Assembly (NCBI GenBank): GCA_045133795.1
Contig: JBGUUT010000013.1
Location: forward strand, 1 to 53,635
Length of the DNA stretch: 53,635 nucleotides
Origin: RGIG8597 sp045133795
Lineage (GTDB): Bacteria > Spirochaetota > GWE2-31-10
Direction of reading: 5' to 3'
Shown here: positions 1 to 10,322 of the stretch, in pieces
Position numbering within the stretch: position 1 is the stretch's first letter
Layout: the number at the start of each line of letters is the position of its first letter
Program-made: the position numbers and the translations under genes
The notes under the pieces: generated by a model
What the model was told of the DNA's origin: nothing
What the model saw: only the letters and a program-made list of their open reading frames with translations
Database searches by the model: none

Positions 1-3000
1 GAAAATATTCATGAGGAAATAAGCGAGAAAGTAGAATCCGGTGTATTGGATGTAATCTCCGAGTTTAATGAGAAAATAAATGCCAAAGTAGAAGAATTGC
101 ATAAAGAACGCGAACTTGTAGACAGTAAAGTATGGGAAAGCTTGTGCAGTTATGAAGAAAAGTTAAAAGTTTTTGCAGAAGAAGCCGCCCAAAGCGAACG
201 TGTATACGAAATGCGTCTTGATGAGTTTGCACAAAAATTATTAAGCCAACAAGCGTCTTTGGAAGAAGTATCGTCCGAACAGCTTGAGAGCTTAAGAGGC
301 AAATATAATCAATTGTCAGCAGAAATATCAGCATACCAAGTAGAAATGTACAGTGAGATAGATGAAAGAACTCGCCGTAGCTTATCTGAATTGGAAAATG
401 GTTTATCAGAACGTTTATCTCAATTGTCACAGAAAGAAAAGGAATGCAGCGATTTATTGAAAGAGGAAAGTCGCACATATACTAATTTATTCGAAAATGT
501 GTACAGCCAAACATTGGCCGAGCAGAAAGCCTTCGAGAAAAAGATTCGAGAATCGTTGGAAGAAGTAGAAAAGAGCTTCGGAGCCATAAAACAAGCCGGA
601 GAAAGTGAAGCCGGAAAAGTATTGTGTGAATACAATCGTCTTTACGGCTTAGCATCAGAAATAGAAAAAGAACTTGAATCTAAAAAAGAGTTAAGCAAGA
701 ACTCATTAGCGGAATCTTTTTCGTTGTATGAATCTCGTTTGTCGGCTCGTTACAGCGACTTAGAATTGCAAATGCAGATGTTGGAAAAATGTTTCGGTGA
801 AAGCGTAAAAGCTCAAACCCAAGTAGCATTGTCAGAATTGAATGACGGTCGCAAAACCTTATCAGCAATCCGCAGTGAATTGGAAGAGTTGAAACACATC
901 GGCGAATCTAAGAAAGCAGAACTTGAAAGCCGTTATGAAGAAATAGAAGTATCGTTGTTATCCGTAAAATCTCAACATGAAACTCGCTTGCATGAATTGT
1001 TATCGACAGTAGGAGAAACAGCTCGTGCAGAATTATCTAAACAGGTATCCTTGTTGTCAGAAAAATATGAATCCGGTCGTCGAGAAGCGGAACGCTTGTA
1101 CGGGGAATTATCTTCCGAGGTGTTGGCAAGCGGTGTAATGTTGTCCGGATTAAAAGAAGATTTGGAAGCGTTACGTGAAGAAAGCGGTTTATCTTACGGC
1201 GAAATGCTGTCAAAGTTGAACGCCGAATTAGAGCTGTTGCGTGAAAACGTAGAAAGTGAAACCGTAGCATTGGGAGCAAGTAACCGTCGTGAATACGAAA
1301 AATTATGCCGTGAACATAATGAAGAATTAAAATCTCTTCGAGCATTAACAAATGTAAGCGTAAAAGAATTACGTAATGAAGTAGAAGAAAAATTATCTTC
1401 TTCTTTAAAAGAAGTAATGAGTGTAACAGAAGAGATAAAAGAATTACGTCGCGGTTATGCCGAGAGCTTGTTGAATCAAAATGTAGCTCGTGAAGATTAT
1501 TTGGAATCGTTGAAAGAATTGCGTAATGAACATGAAGCAGAAAATGCTCGTGTGTTGTCAAAGTTTGCAGATTTTGAAAATAAATTGAGCGAATTAAACT
1601 TGAATTACAGCCGTAATCTTGAAATAAGCGTGTTCGGAGCGAAACGAGAGTTAGAGAAAATATTGGCGTACGGAAGCGAAAGTTTAAGTGACCGAATCGA
1701 ATCAGCGAATAAAGAATTGTCAGAAGTATTGACGTCTAATAAGTCTGATTATGACTTAATCATGACGTTGTACCGAGAATTGGAATCAGAATTAAGAAAC
1801 TCTTTCGTGGCAGGCGAAGAATCTCGTAATGACTTGTCATTGCAGAAGTTGGAAGAATTACGCAATGACTTTGAGAACTTGATGTTTGCGAGTGAGTCAA
1901 AATTAAATACCGTAGAAAAATATTATTCAGACGAATTAAGTCGTTTTGTAGAAGAACGTCGTGTACAGTTGTGTGAATTGTCAGAACGTTTTGACCAATT
2001 AAGCCGTTCATTTGTAGAAAAAGATGAAAGCTTTGCTCAAAAGTATAATGTATTAAAAGAAGATTTATCTTGTTACCGTGAAGAATTGAATGCAGTAAGC
2101 AAGAGTTTGGAAGAATTGGGTAACCAAGTAGGTCCAGAAGTATTATCTCGCATAAGAGAATCAGAGAATGCATTGGAAAACCGTTTGAATGAAATGGGTA
2201 AGCAATGTGATGAGTTCTTGAGAGATATAGAATCTAATTTCAGCGAGAGACGCAGTGAAGAATTGGCCGAGTACAGTAACAGCATTAAGGTCTTGAAAAA
2301 TGAGATGGCGGAAGCCGGTGAGCTGTTAAGAGTACGTATAGAAGATGAATTATCTCAAGCCAGTCGCAATGCGAGTGCCGAGTTTAGCCGTGAGATAGAA
2401 AAGAAATTGTGCGGTTATGAGGCAGAATTATCTTCTCGGTATGAGGAATTAACAGATAAGTTCCATAAAGAATTAATCGGTTACCGTGTGAAATTGGAAA
2501 ACTTGGAAGCAGAGAGCCGCGAGAGGTTAGGTGAAGTAAACAAATATTATGACGAGGAAAGCAGCCGTTGTTATGTACAATTTGCGAATAAGTTGAGCGA
2601 CTACAGTTCAAGATTTGCAGAGCTGGAAGAGCGTTTGACAGTAATGCAGTCGACATTATCTCGTGAGATGACAGAACAGAATGTAAGATTGTCTAATTAC
2701 GAAGATGTAATTTCCGGAAAATATGAGAAGTTGTCGGCAGAATTGTCTCAGTCATTTGAAAACCTTTCAAATGACTTGTCTAAAGATATTGCGAACTTCG
2801 AGTCAAACTTGAGTTTACAAAATGATATCTTTGAAGATTTGAAGGTCGGTTATTTAAGTTTGAGCGAAGATTTAGCTCAAAGCAGTGAATCGTTGAAAAA
2901 TTATCGAGATGAAATGAGTGCGGTAAGTGAAAACTTGAAATCCGAATATAGTCAGAAGTTTGCGACTTACAGCGGTGAGGTAGAAGAACGCCTTGAAAAT

Positions 3001-6000
3001 ATTCACGATGAAATGAGTGCCGTAAGCGAAAACTTGAAATCAGAATACAGCCAGAAGTTTGCAACTTACAGCGGTGAGGTAGAAGAACGCCTTGAAAATA
3101 TTCATGAGGAAATAAGCGAGAAAGTAGAATCCGGTGTATTGGATGTAATCTCCGAGTTTAGAGAAAATATTTTTGCTCGCTCACAAGAGGCAGTTTCGCA
3201 GATTACAGATTTGGTAAAACAACGTATTGATGAGATTCAACGTGCGGAAGAGGATTGTGAAAAAGAATTGAGAATCAGAATTGATTCTTACGGTGAAGAA
3301 ATCAAAAATATGCAGTTGCATTGTTCCGAATTAGAAATGCAGTATGAGAATGCCGTTCGTGACGGGTTGCGTCAGACTGATAGTGTGATTGAGAATAAAT
3401 TGATGGATTTACGTAGTTATATTGCTCAAGAAAAAGCGTCAATCAGTAATTTTTATCAAGAACAGCTTGATAATAGTAGTACTAAGCTGACGGATTTGGC
3501 AAATACGGCGAAAGAATGTCAATCTTCTTATGAAGATTTAGTTGTAAAAATGGCACAATTGGAAAATGATATTACTGGAAAAGTGAATATTTATTTGGAA
3601 CAAGTTGTGGCTCGTTTGGATGTTCCGGTAGCAGAGGCGAAATATGAGTTGGCAAATATATTGACTAAAGTTGATGGCTTAAAAGATGTTATTGAAACGA
3701 AGACACGTTTGATGGCTGATGAAATATTAAAAGAACTTAAAGATAAAACAGAGGATATTTTTGAAGCTGCGGAAGAACGTTCGATTGAATGGGAAAATAA
3801 ATTGAATCAGTTGTTCGAGCGTGTTGAGGTTCATTTGACGGATTGTAAAATGAACGTACATGCTCAAGCCGAAAGATTGCAAAAATTGGAAGCTTCTTAT
3901 CAAGCTCAATTAGCCAGAAAATTGGGAGAAACTGACGAAGTTTTGGAAAATGAGCTTAACGGCTTACGTAAAGCATTCTTGAGTGCATCGGAAAAATTAT
4001 CAAAGGAAATATCTAATCTTCACCGAGAGTATGAAGAACGAGAACGAGATTTATTTTTGTCTGCTAAGGATTCGGTAAAAGAGATGGAAAATAAAATCAT
4101 CGGTTTAGATTTCAGAATCGAAACAATAGGAAGTGAAATCGGCGGAAAATTAGAAAAACAATTTGTTTCTGTTCAAACAAAAATGGATGATTTTATTGTA
4201 CGTCAGGAAAAATTGTATCAGACAAAAGTTGAAGAATTACAAGTTCAATTTAAATCTGAACTTGAAAGTGCTCAATTAATGTGTGATTCCAAGTTGGCAG
4301 AAATGCAAACGGATGTAGATAATAAAACTCAAGACATCTATTTGAAATTGAATAAGATTTATGACAACTTCTCGATAGATGCGATGAAATTTGATAATGA
4401 AAATCGAGAACGTTATCGTGAACTGTTAGAAAAAATGGAAGCTGCAACCGAAAAAGTTGATACTCTAAAAGAAGAACTTTCAGTAGGAATGGAAGAACGT
4501 ATAAAGCGAGAATTCCAAGTTGCAGATGAATTATTTGTCGGTAAAACTCAAGAAATGAGAGAAAATATTTTACGAATGGAAGCGGAAAATAAAAATCAAC
4601 TTGATGATTACTACAGAGAATTGATGCGAGTTCAAGATGCTTTAGATGTGATTGAAAATGATTATGCTGCTATGACACAAAATAAGCTTGCGGTATTAGA
4701 TAATCAGGTGAAAGAACAATTGACAGAAATAAAAGTCGCACTTTCTGACAGTGTAATGTTGATTAATGATAAAATGACAGAATTGTCGGATAAAATGAAA
4801 TCTGTGGAAACTTCTTATACCGAGAAAGCAGAATTTATGCTTTTTAATCAAGAACAGAAGTGGAAAGAGATTGAAGATAAATACAGTGATTTTGATGAAC
4901 ATGTTGAGGCGGTTTATCGAAGATTACCGAATGCGGCAAAAGAAATGGATGAAGTGATTGCTAAAGGAAAAGTTAAGCTTGAAGAAGTGGTTTATTTCCA
5001 AATAGAAGAACAGAAACGCTATTTCCAAGAGATTGAAATGCAGTTAGAAGCAAAAACGACGTTATTAAATAAGAAAATGCAAGAAATGCAACGTTCGATT
5101 CGAGAAGTTGACAGTCGTTTTGCTGCACAGTATTTAGAACGTTCCGGCGTACTTGATGAACGTATCGCTTCAATCGAATTTGAGATTTCTAAATTTGAAC
5201 GTAATATTGCGTTAGTTCAGAAAACCGGAGAAATGAAGGATGAACTGGAAAAAGAAATAAGTATATTAAAAGATACTGTTGCGGAAGTAAAAGCTGATAA
5301 AAATAAAATGGAAGCATTAGGTGAACGAATGGCGGAATTGGAAATGTCTGCTAATGAGCGATATGAGAAATTGTATGCAGAATCACAATCTTATGAAGAT
5401 TTGAATGCAAGAATAAAAGGCTTGCAGGCTGAAATCGAGAATGTTGAAAATAAAACTCAAGATTTACGTGATATGCGACTTGCAACTCAACAACTTGATG
5501 CGAAATTTATCGTTCTTGAACGTCAGTTCGGCAGACTTGATTCAATGATTGATAAGATTGAAACTTCAGAGGCAATTGCTAAAGATTACTCGCAAAAATT
5601 AAATGAAATGCGGTCTAATGTTTCACAGTTGCGTCAAATGATGAATGTTATGGAATCTCAATGGCAAGAAATGGAAGTAAAACGTAAAGTTTACGGTGAA
5701 AAAATGGAACACTTTGAAAGTGAAGCTGATTTGATTTTAAATTCTCAAAGTCAAATTAATGCCGTAATGACTAAGTTTAAGCAGATGGACTTATTGGTAG
5801 AAGATTTAGAATCTCGAACCGGAGCCGTTCGTCATTTACAAGATTGGTTGATAAGAGCTGAAACTCGTATGGAAAATATGAAGAGCGATTTATTGAGAGT
5901 TCTTCCGGAAGAAGAAAAGGTTGTTGTGCCGGAAAATAACGGTAGCTTGGGGGAAAGTATTCGAGAATTACGTCGTCAAGGAATGAATGTTGAGGATATA

Positions 6001-6078
6001 GCAAAAATTGTCGGGACTTCTCGTGAGGAAGTAGAATTTGCATTGGAATTAGAAGATGTTCTTACTTCTAAAAGATAG
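1..6078 (+). CDS. Giant spirochaete coiled-coil protein (5' end outside window)
   Basis: The frame is open from base 1, so the true start lies to the left; 2,025 residues are visible. Almost the whole protein is charged heptad-like coiled coil (E, K, L, S rich) with no membrane segment in the visible part. The last ~45 residues differ: IRELRRQGMNVEDIAKIVG followed by a short helix, which resembles a small helix-turn-helix and is repeated in the downstream protein. Known family: spirochaete coiled-coil (SpiroCoCo) proteins; the Leptospira relative Scc forms filaments and binds nucleic acid. A cytoskeletal or nucleoid filament role is inferred. Internal duplications are present (99-nt tandem near 2908; 67 nt shared between the left edge and 3094). 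Val codons are almost all GTA up to about 3160 and mixed GTT/GTG/GTA afterwards. Family assignment is fairly sure, function is not. Confidence 0.85.
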   Translation, partial: ENIHEEISEKVESGVLDVISEFNEKINAKVEELHKERELVDSKVWESLCSYEEKLKVFAEEAAQSERVYEMRLDEFAQKLLSQQASLEEVSSEQLESLRGKYNQLSAEISAYQVEMYSEIDERTRRSLSELENGLSERLSQLSQKEKECSDLLKEESRTYTNLFENVYSQTLAEQKAFEKKIRESLEEVEKSFGAIKQAGESEAGKVLCEYNRLYGLASEIEKELESKKELSKNSLAESFSLYESRLSARYSDLELQMQMLEKCFGESVKAQTQVALSELNDGRKTLSAIRSELEELKHIGESKKAELESRYEEIEVSLLSVKSQHETRLHELLSTVGETARAELSKQVSLLSEKYESGRREAERLYGELSSEVLASGVMLSGLKEDLEALREESGLSYGEMLSKLNAELELLRENVESETVALGASNRREYEKLCREHNEELKSLRALTNVSVKELRNEVEEKLSSSLKEVMSVTEEIKELRRGYAESLLNQNVAREDYLESLKELRNEHEAENARVLSKFADFENKLSELNLNYSRNLEISVFGAKRELEKILAYGSESLSDRIESANKELSEVLTSNKSDYDLIMTLYRELESELRNSFVAGEESRNDLSLQKLEELRNDFENLMFASESKLNTVEKYYSDELSRFVEERRVQLCELSERFDQLSRSFVEKDESFAQKYNVLKEDLSCYREELNAVSKSLEELGNQVGPEVLSRIRESENALENRLNEMGKQCDEFLRDIESNFSERRSEELAEYSNSIKVLKNEMAEAGELLRVRIEDELSQASRNASAEFSREIEKKLCGYEAELSSRYEELTDKFHKELIGYRVKLENLEAESRERLGEVNKYYDEESSRCYVQFANKLSDYSSRFAELEERLTVMQSTLSREMTEQNVRLSNYEDVISGKYEKLSAELSQSFENLSNDLSKDIANFESNLSLQNDIFEDLKVGYLSLSEDLAQSSESLKNYRDEMSAVSENLKSEYSQKFATYSGEVEERLENIHDEMSAVSENLKSEYSQKFATYSGEVEERLENIHEEISEKVESGVLDVISEFRENIFARSQEAVSQITDLVKQRIDEIQRAEEDCEKELRIRIDSYGEEIKNMQLHCSELEMQYENAVRDGLRQTDSVIENKLMDLRSYIAQEKASISNFYQEQLDNSSTKLTDLANTAKECQSSYEDLVVKMAQLENDITGKVNIYLEQVVARLDVPVAEAKYELANILTKVDGLKDVIETKTRLMADEILKELKDKTEDIFEAAEERSIEWENKLNQLFERVEVHLTDCKMNVHAQAERLQKLEASYQAQLARKLGETDEVLENELNGLRKAFLSASEKLSKEISNLHREYEERERDLFLSAKDSVKEMENKIIGLDFRIETIGSEIGGKLEKQFVSVQTKMDDFIVRQEKLYQTKVEELQVQFKSELESAQLMCDSKLAEMQTDVDNKTQDIYLKLNKIYDNFSIDAMKFDNENRERYRELLEKMEAATEKVDTLKEELSVGMEERIKREFQVADELFVGKTQEMRENILRMEAENKNQLDDYYRELMRVQDALDVIENDYAAMTQNKLAVLDNQVKEQLTEIKVALSDSVMLINDKMTELSDKMKSVETSYTEKAEFMLFNQEQKWKEIEDKYSDFDEHVEAVYRRLPNAAKEMDEVIAKGKVKLEEVVYFQIEEQKRYFQEIEMQLEAKTTLLNKKMQEMQRSIREVDSRFAAQYLERSGVLDERIASIEFEISKFERNIALVQKTGEMKDELEKEISILKDTVAEVKADKNKMEALGERMAELEMSANERYEKLYAESQSYEDLNARIKGLQAEIENVENKTQDLRDMRLATQQLDAKFIVLERQFGRLDSMIDKIETSEAIAKDYSQKLNEMRSNVSQLRQMMNVMESQWQEMEVKRKVYGEKMEHFESEADLILNSQSQINAVMTKFKQMDLLVEDLESRTGAVRHLQDWLIRAETRMENMKSDLLRVLPEEEKVVVPENNGSLGESIRELRRQGMNVEDIAKIVGTSREEVEFALELEDVLTSKR
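2908..3105 (+). repeat. 99-nt (33-residue) in-frame tandem duplication
   Basis: Two adjacent copies (2908-3006 and 3007-3105) encode the same 33 residues, beginning DEMSAVSENLKSEYSQ and ending EERLENIH. They differ only at a few synonymous positions, such as GCG/GCC and AAGTGA/AAGCGA. This is recent duplication inside the coiled coil. Confidence 0.95.
3094..3160 (+). repeat. 67-nt direct repeat of the left window edge (1-67)
   Basis: Bases 3094-3160 are identical to bases 1-67, both beginning GAAAATATTCATGAGG and in the same reading frame. The match may continue leftwards outside the window. It indicates a long-range internal duplication in the coiled-coil gene, or less likely an assembly effect at a repeat. 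Confidence 0.9.
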
Positions 6079-6136
6079 TTCTTTATCATTTAAAAAAGAT
6101 TAGTTATAAAGTAGAAAGTCTCTTGGGGAGGGGATT

Positions 6137-9100
6137 ATGGAGTTATTTTATTTTTTTCTGTCTTTAATATGTTCTGTGGGATTAATATTTTTCTTTAGGT
6201 TCAAAGATAGAAATAATCGAAGTTTTGAAAAGATATTTCAATTATCTAATAAGATTCGCAGTGAAATAGAAAACGGTTCATCTGAAAATTTGCAACAGTT
6301 GCGTATGTATAATGAAACGATTGTGGAATCTACAGAACGTGCGGAGCAACTTTTGTCAGAATTAAAAGAATATTCCGGAAGACAAAATAAAAATCCTACA
6401 GATGAAAAAATCATCAGTAGAATTAATGCGATTGAACAAGGACTTAATGAAACACGTAATGCTATTAATGAGCAACATAGTTCTCCGATGACGGTTTCTC
6501 GTAATATCAAGAGTTTACTTAAAGAATCGATGAAAGAAATGAAAAGTATGCGTTCCGAACTCAAAGAAATGCAAGATAATTTGAAGCTTTCGGAAAAAAA
6601 TACGACATCTACATTGAATAATCACGGAAGAGATATCGGATTAAAGATTTCAAATTATCGAAAAGAACTTGAGTTATTTGTTAATGAGAATTGGAAAAGA
6701 TTTTCAGATGAAACAAATTTCTTAAAAGGTGATTTGCAGAAACTTTCTGAAAAAATGGAAGTTTTGCGAGTAGAACATCTTTCGACTTATCAAAGTGACC
6801 TTGAAGGTTGTGAAAAAGAAGAACGCGAAAAATTACAAAGATTAAATGATGATATAATTAAGCTTCGTGAAGAAACAGAAAATGAAGTAACGAAGAAAAT
6901 TCAAGATTATGCAGCATATTTTGACCGTTTAGAAACAAGGGCACAAAACTTCTCTCAAGAAATAGATTTGGAATTGAAAAAAAATGTTGATGTGAAGCTT
7001 ACTGATATTGCAGGTTTGTATGAACGTAAAACAAAAGAACTTTGCGATTATGTCAACGATTTGCAAACCGGAGCCAGAAGTGTTTTGCAGAAAGAAATTC
7101 GTGAACATGAACAGCGTAATGACAAATTGGTAGAAGATTTTAATAATAAAAATGAAGAAGCTGCCGTAAAAATGACGGAATTCCGTGCTTTTATAGAAGA
7201 ATCTATTAAAAATCTTGAAACATTGCGTACAGATTCATTTGCAAAAATTAAAGATGCAGAAAATGATTTGGACGCTCACATAAATATTGCCTCGGAACAG
7301 GCTTTAAGACTGGAATCAAAAGTTTTTGAAAATGTTAATAATCAATTGCGAGATTTCAGAAGTTCAACAGATTCGACAATAAAAGAAGTTCAGCAGGATT
7401 TACATTCAAAGATAGAAGAAAGTCGTTTGTCTATAGAAAAAATGGGTGAAGATATTTCTTTGAAAAATATAAAATATACCGGCGTGCTTGATTCTTTACA
7501 GGAAGAAATTGAGAGAATGCAAACAGAATCGAACAATTTTACATTGAAATGCACTTCTTCAATGGAAGAAATGAAAGCTAAAATTGCCGGTTTTGATTCT
7601 CGTATTGATTCTGAAATTAATCGAATGGATCAAAGTGCACTTGATAAATTGAGTGAGACAAAAGAACGTCTCGGAAATGAACGTGACAATCTGGAAGAAA
7701 ATTTAAAAGAAGAATTGAATCATCTTTCAACAAAAATGGAAGTTTTGCGAGATGAATTATTTGATAAAGTTTCAAAAGATTTTTCAAATCTTGAAATGCG
7801 TTTGACTGAAAAACGCCAGGAACTTGATTCGAAAGTTGCCGATATAGATTCGCTTATGACAAGTAATACAGAGGGAATTCGTTCGGATATAGAATATAAA
7901 TATTCTCAAATGGAAGGCGTGGTAAAAGAGCGACTTGAAGAAATAGAAAGTAGCTTTGAAATGAAACGCAGTATTTTGGAAAAGCAAGTTGAGGATTTTG
8001 AGCATACGCTTAATAATTCATTGGAAGAATTTGAACGAAGAATTGACGGTACAGACAGTCATTTGTTGGAAGTTGAAAATGAATATTTTGCAAAAGGCGA
8101 GAAATATTTGTCAGAAGTTCAAAATCGAACGGAAGATTTGGAAAAACGTGCAGTTCAATTGCATGAAAACCTTGAATTATTAAAAGGAACGGTAGATTCT
8201 GATGTAAATGCTCATATTGAAAACGGAAAGAGAGAAATTGCCACAGTGATGGAAAACGGCCATAAAGATATTGAACGTGTTTATCAGGAATATGAAGCCG
8301 AATGTAATGAGAAAATCAGTAAGTATAAGGAAAATCTTTCTACAATGGAGCAGAATGTAAAACGTGTGGAAGAGCGTTTTGATTTGCAGCTTGAAAATAA
8401 ATTAGCTTCCGTTGACAGTGATTTATCCAGAAAGCTTGATTTATTGAGTGAAACTTACCGCAGTCGTATTAACAGAATGACGGATGAAGTGTCTGATTTG
8501 CAAAGTAAAACACAGCAGAATTTAGAAAATCTTCAAAATGATACTGATTCTAAAACTAATAAATTGTTGGATGAAACACAATCCAGAGTGTCGGAACTTG
8601 AAGAAAGTTATAAACAATTAAAAGAACAGTTAGGAAACTTAGGTTCTACTTTAGGTTCGGAATTGGAAGCACAGTTACTTGAAGGCAGAACACAAATGAA
8701 TAATCATTTGTGTCAGATGGAAACAGATTCTATCAAGCGTATAAACGAATATAAGAGCGAGTTATTGGCTGTAAGAAAAGATTTGGATGATTTTAATAAT
8801 CAATTTAAAGTGAAAATTGATGAAAGCGGTGCTTTGATTACAGAGAAATTGGAAGAAAAATATGCAGAGATTGAAGCCGGTAATGAAAGTCAAATTGACA
8901 GAATTAAGGAAAATCTTGAATCTGCAGAAAAAGGTTTGCGTTCTATGGTAACCGGAACAGTTTCAGAATTGAAAGATAGAGTTGAGACTATGTATAATCA
9001 ATTGCAAACCGATTATTCCGGAAAGTTCAATGTTGTAATAAATGACAATACGGATAGATTGGAACATTTCAGTGAAAATTTCAGCATTTTGCAATCGCAA

Positions 9101-10315
9101 ATTACTACTTTGAGTGAGCGTATTGACGGTGACATAACTCAAAAAGTAAATAACGGTCTTGCTGCAATGCAATCTGAATTTGATGAAAAAATGAATGAAT
9201 CCAGAGAAATCTTGCGTAATTATGAAGAAGATACTAAGAATGTATTCGAAAGTTATAAGAATGATTTTGAAAATATCAAAGAAAGTATGCGACAAATCGA
9301 TGAACGTTTTACCGCAAGCTTTGAGGATGAAACAGCAAATCTCAATAAGAAAATAGCTCAAATCGAATTTTCTATAAAGAAATTTGAAAAGCAGGCACAA
9401 ACTTTTGATAAAACAATAGTGACTAAAGAACGTCTTGAAAATGATTTGAAATTGCTTGCCGATCAAATGAAAGAAATAAAAGCTCATAAGAATGAAATTG
9501 ATGATATTGAAAAGAAGATTATCAATATCAGTTATGTTGCAAATACTACGGATGACAAATACAACAATATTCTAAACAGCAGTAAGAAAATAGAAGGTTT
9601 GTCACAAGCAATTCAAGAAATGCGTGACTTTGTAGATCAGGTACAAGTTCGTATTGAACATTTGTCAGAGGTTAAGACGGAAATCGGAAATATTGAAGCT
9701 ACGGTAGATATGCTTTCTAACAGATATAACAGTATCGAAACTCAAATTAATCGTCTTGACGATAAAGAAGGCGATTTACAACGTGTGAAAAATACTTTCG
9801 GAAAAGTTGATACGACAGTTCGTGATATTGAGAATCGTATTTTAAACATTACCCGAAATATTGAAAACTTACAGTTAAAGGAAAATGTATTTGAAAAATC
9901 GATAGCTGAGTTTGAAAAGAATGCAGCTCCGATAGTAAATTCTTACGATATTATAAAAGAAGTTGTAGATCGTTTTAAAACGATGGATGCATTACTTTAC
10001 GACTTAGACAGTAGAAAAGAAGCATTAACTTCGTCACGTGAGAAAGCCGTAAAAGCTATAACTTTATTTGAAAATATCAGTCGTCAATGTGATGATAAAA
10101 TTAAAGTTATGGAAGGATTTCTTGCTAATAATTCGGGGGCGTCAAACCGCCAAAACGGAGAAAAACGAAAAGCAACTGATGTCAGTGATAATACAAAAGA
10201 TGCAGTTTTAGGATTGTACAGACAGGGAACGACAACCGATCAAATTGCTAATATGCTAAAACTTTCTACGGCGGAAGTTGAGTTTTATATTGATTCGTTA
10301 AAAGATGAAAAATAA
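6137..10315 (+). CDS. Membrane-anchored spirochaete coiled-coil protein
   Basis: 1,392 residues. A strong ribosome site (GGGGAGGGG) precedes the ATG. Residues ~3-22 form one hydrophobic segment (ELFYFFLSLICSVGLIFFF) followed by FRFKDR, so the protein is probably anchored in the inner membrane with the coiled coil in the cytoplasm. Residues ~30-1300 are coiled coil. The C-terminal ~45 residues (VLGLYRQGTTTDQIANMLKL) match in style the HTH-like tail of the upstream giant, so the two are paralogues with the same end domain. Only 58 nt separate it from the upstream gene and 7 nt from the downstream gene, suggesting one operon. A membrane-linked filament that contacts nucleic acid is an inference from Scc-type relatives. 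Confidence 0.85.
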   Translation: MELFYFFLSLICSVGLIFFFRFKDRNNRSFEKIFQLSNKIRSEIENGSSENLQQLRMYNETIVESTERAEQLLSELKEYSGRQNKNPTDEKIISRINAIEQGLNETRNAINEQHSSPMTVSRNIKSLLKESMKEMKSMRSELKEMQDNLKLSEKNTTSTLNNHGRDIGLKISNYRKELELFVNENWKRFSDETNFLKGDLQKLSEKMEVLRVEHLSTYQSDLEGCEKEEREKLQRLNDDIIKLREETENEVTKKIQDYAAYFDRLETRAQNFSQEIDLELKKNVDVKLTDIAGLYERKTKELCDYVNDLQTGARSVLQKEIREHEQRNDKLVEDFNNKNEEAAVKMTEFRAFIEESIKNLETLRTDSFAKIKDAENDLDAHINIASEQALRLESKVFENVNNQLRDFRSSTDSTIKEVQQDLHSKIEESRLSIEKMGEDISLKNIKYTGVLDSLQEEIERMQTESNNFTLKCTSSMEEMKAKIAGFDSRIDSEINRMDQSALDKLSETKERLGNERDNLEENLKEELNHLSTKMEVLRDELFDKVSKDFSNLEMRLTEKRQELDSKVADIDSLMTSNTEGIRSDIEYKYSQMEGVVKERLEEIESSFEMKRSILEKQVEDFEHTLNNSLEEFERRIDGTDSHLLEVENEYFAKGEKYLSEVQNRTEDLEKRAVQLHENLELLKGTVDSDVNAHIENGKREIATVMENGHKDIERVYQEYEAECNEKISKYKENLSTMEQNVKRVEERFDLQLENKLASVDSDLSRKLDLLSETYRSRINRMTDEVSDLQSKTQQNLENLQNDTDSKTNKLLDETQSRVSELEESYKQLKEQLGNLGSTLGSELEAQLLEGRTQMNNHLCQMETDSIKRINEYKSELLAVRKDLDDFNNQFKVKIDESGALITEKLEEKYAEIEAGNESQIDRIKENLESAEKGLRSMVTGTVSELKDRVETMYNQLQTDYSGKFNVVINDNTDRLEHFSENFSILQSQITTLSERIDGDITQKVNNGLAAMQSEFDEKMNESREILRNYEEDTKNVFESYKNDFENIKESMRQIDERFTASFEDETANLNKKIAQIEFSIKKFEKQAQTFDKTIVTKERLENDLKLLADQMKEIKAHKNEIDDIEKKIINISYVANTTDDKYNNILNSSKKIEGLSQAIQEMRDFVDQVQVRIEHLSEVKTEIGNIEATVDMLSNRYNSIETQINRLDDKEGDLQRVKNTFGKVDTTVRDIENRILNITRNIENLQLKENVFEKSIAEFEKNAAPIVNSYDIIKEVVDRFKTMDALLYDLDSRKEALTSSREKAVKAITLFENISRQCDDKIKVMEGFLANNSGASNRQNGEKRKATDVSDNTKDAVLGLYRQGTTTDQIANMLKLSTAEVEFYIDSLKDEK

Positions 10316-10322
10316 TTAACAG

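Noticed and set aside
1037..1561. Long minus-strand frames inside the coiled-coil genes
   Set aside because: They arise from the biased codon use of the sense strand; no ribosome sites or domains.
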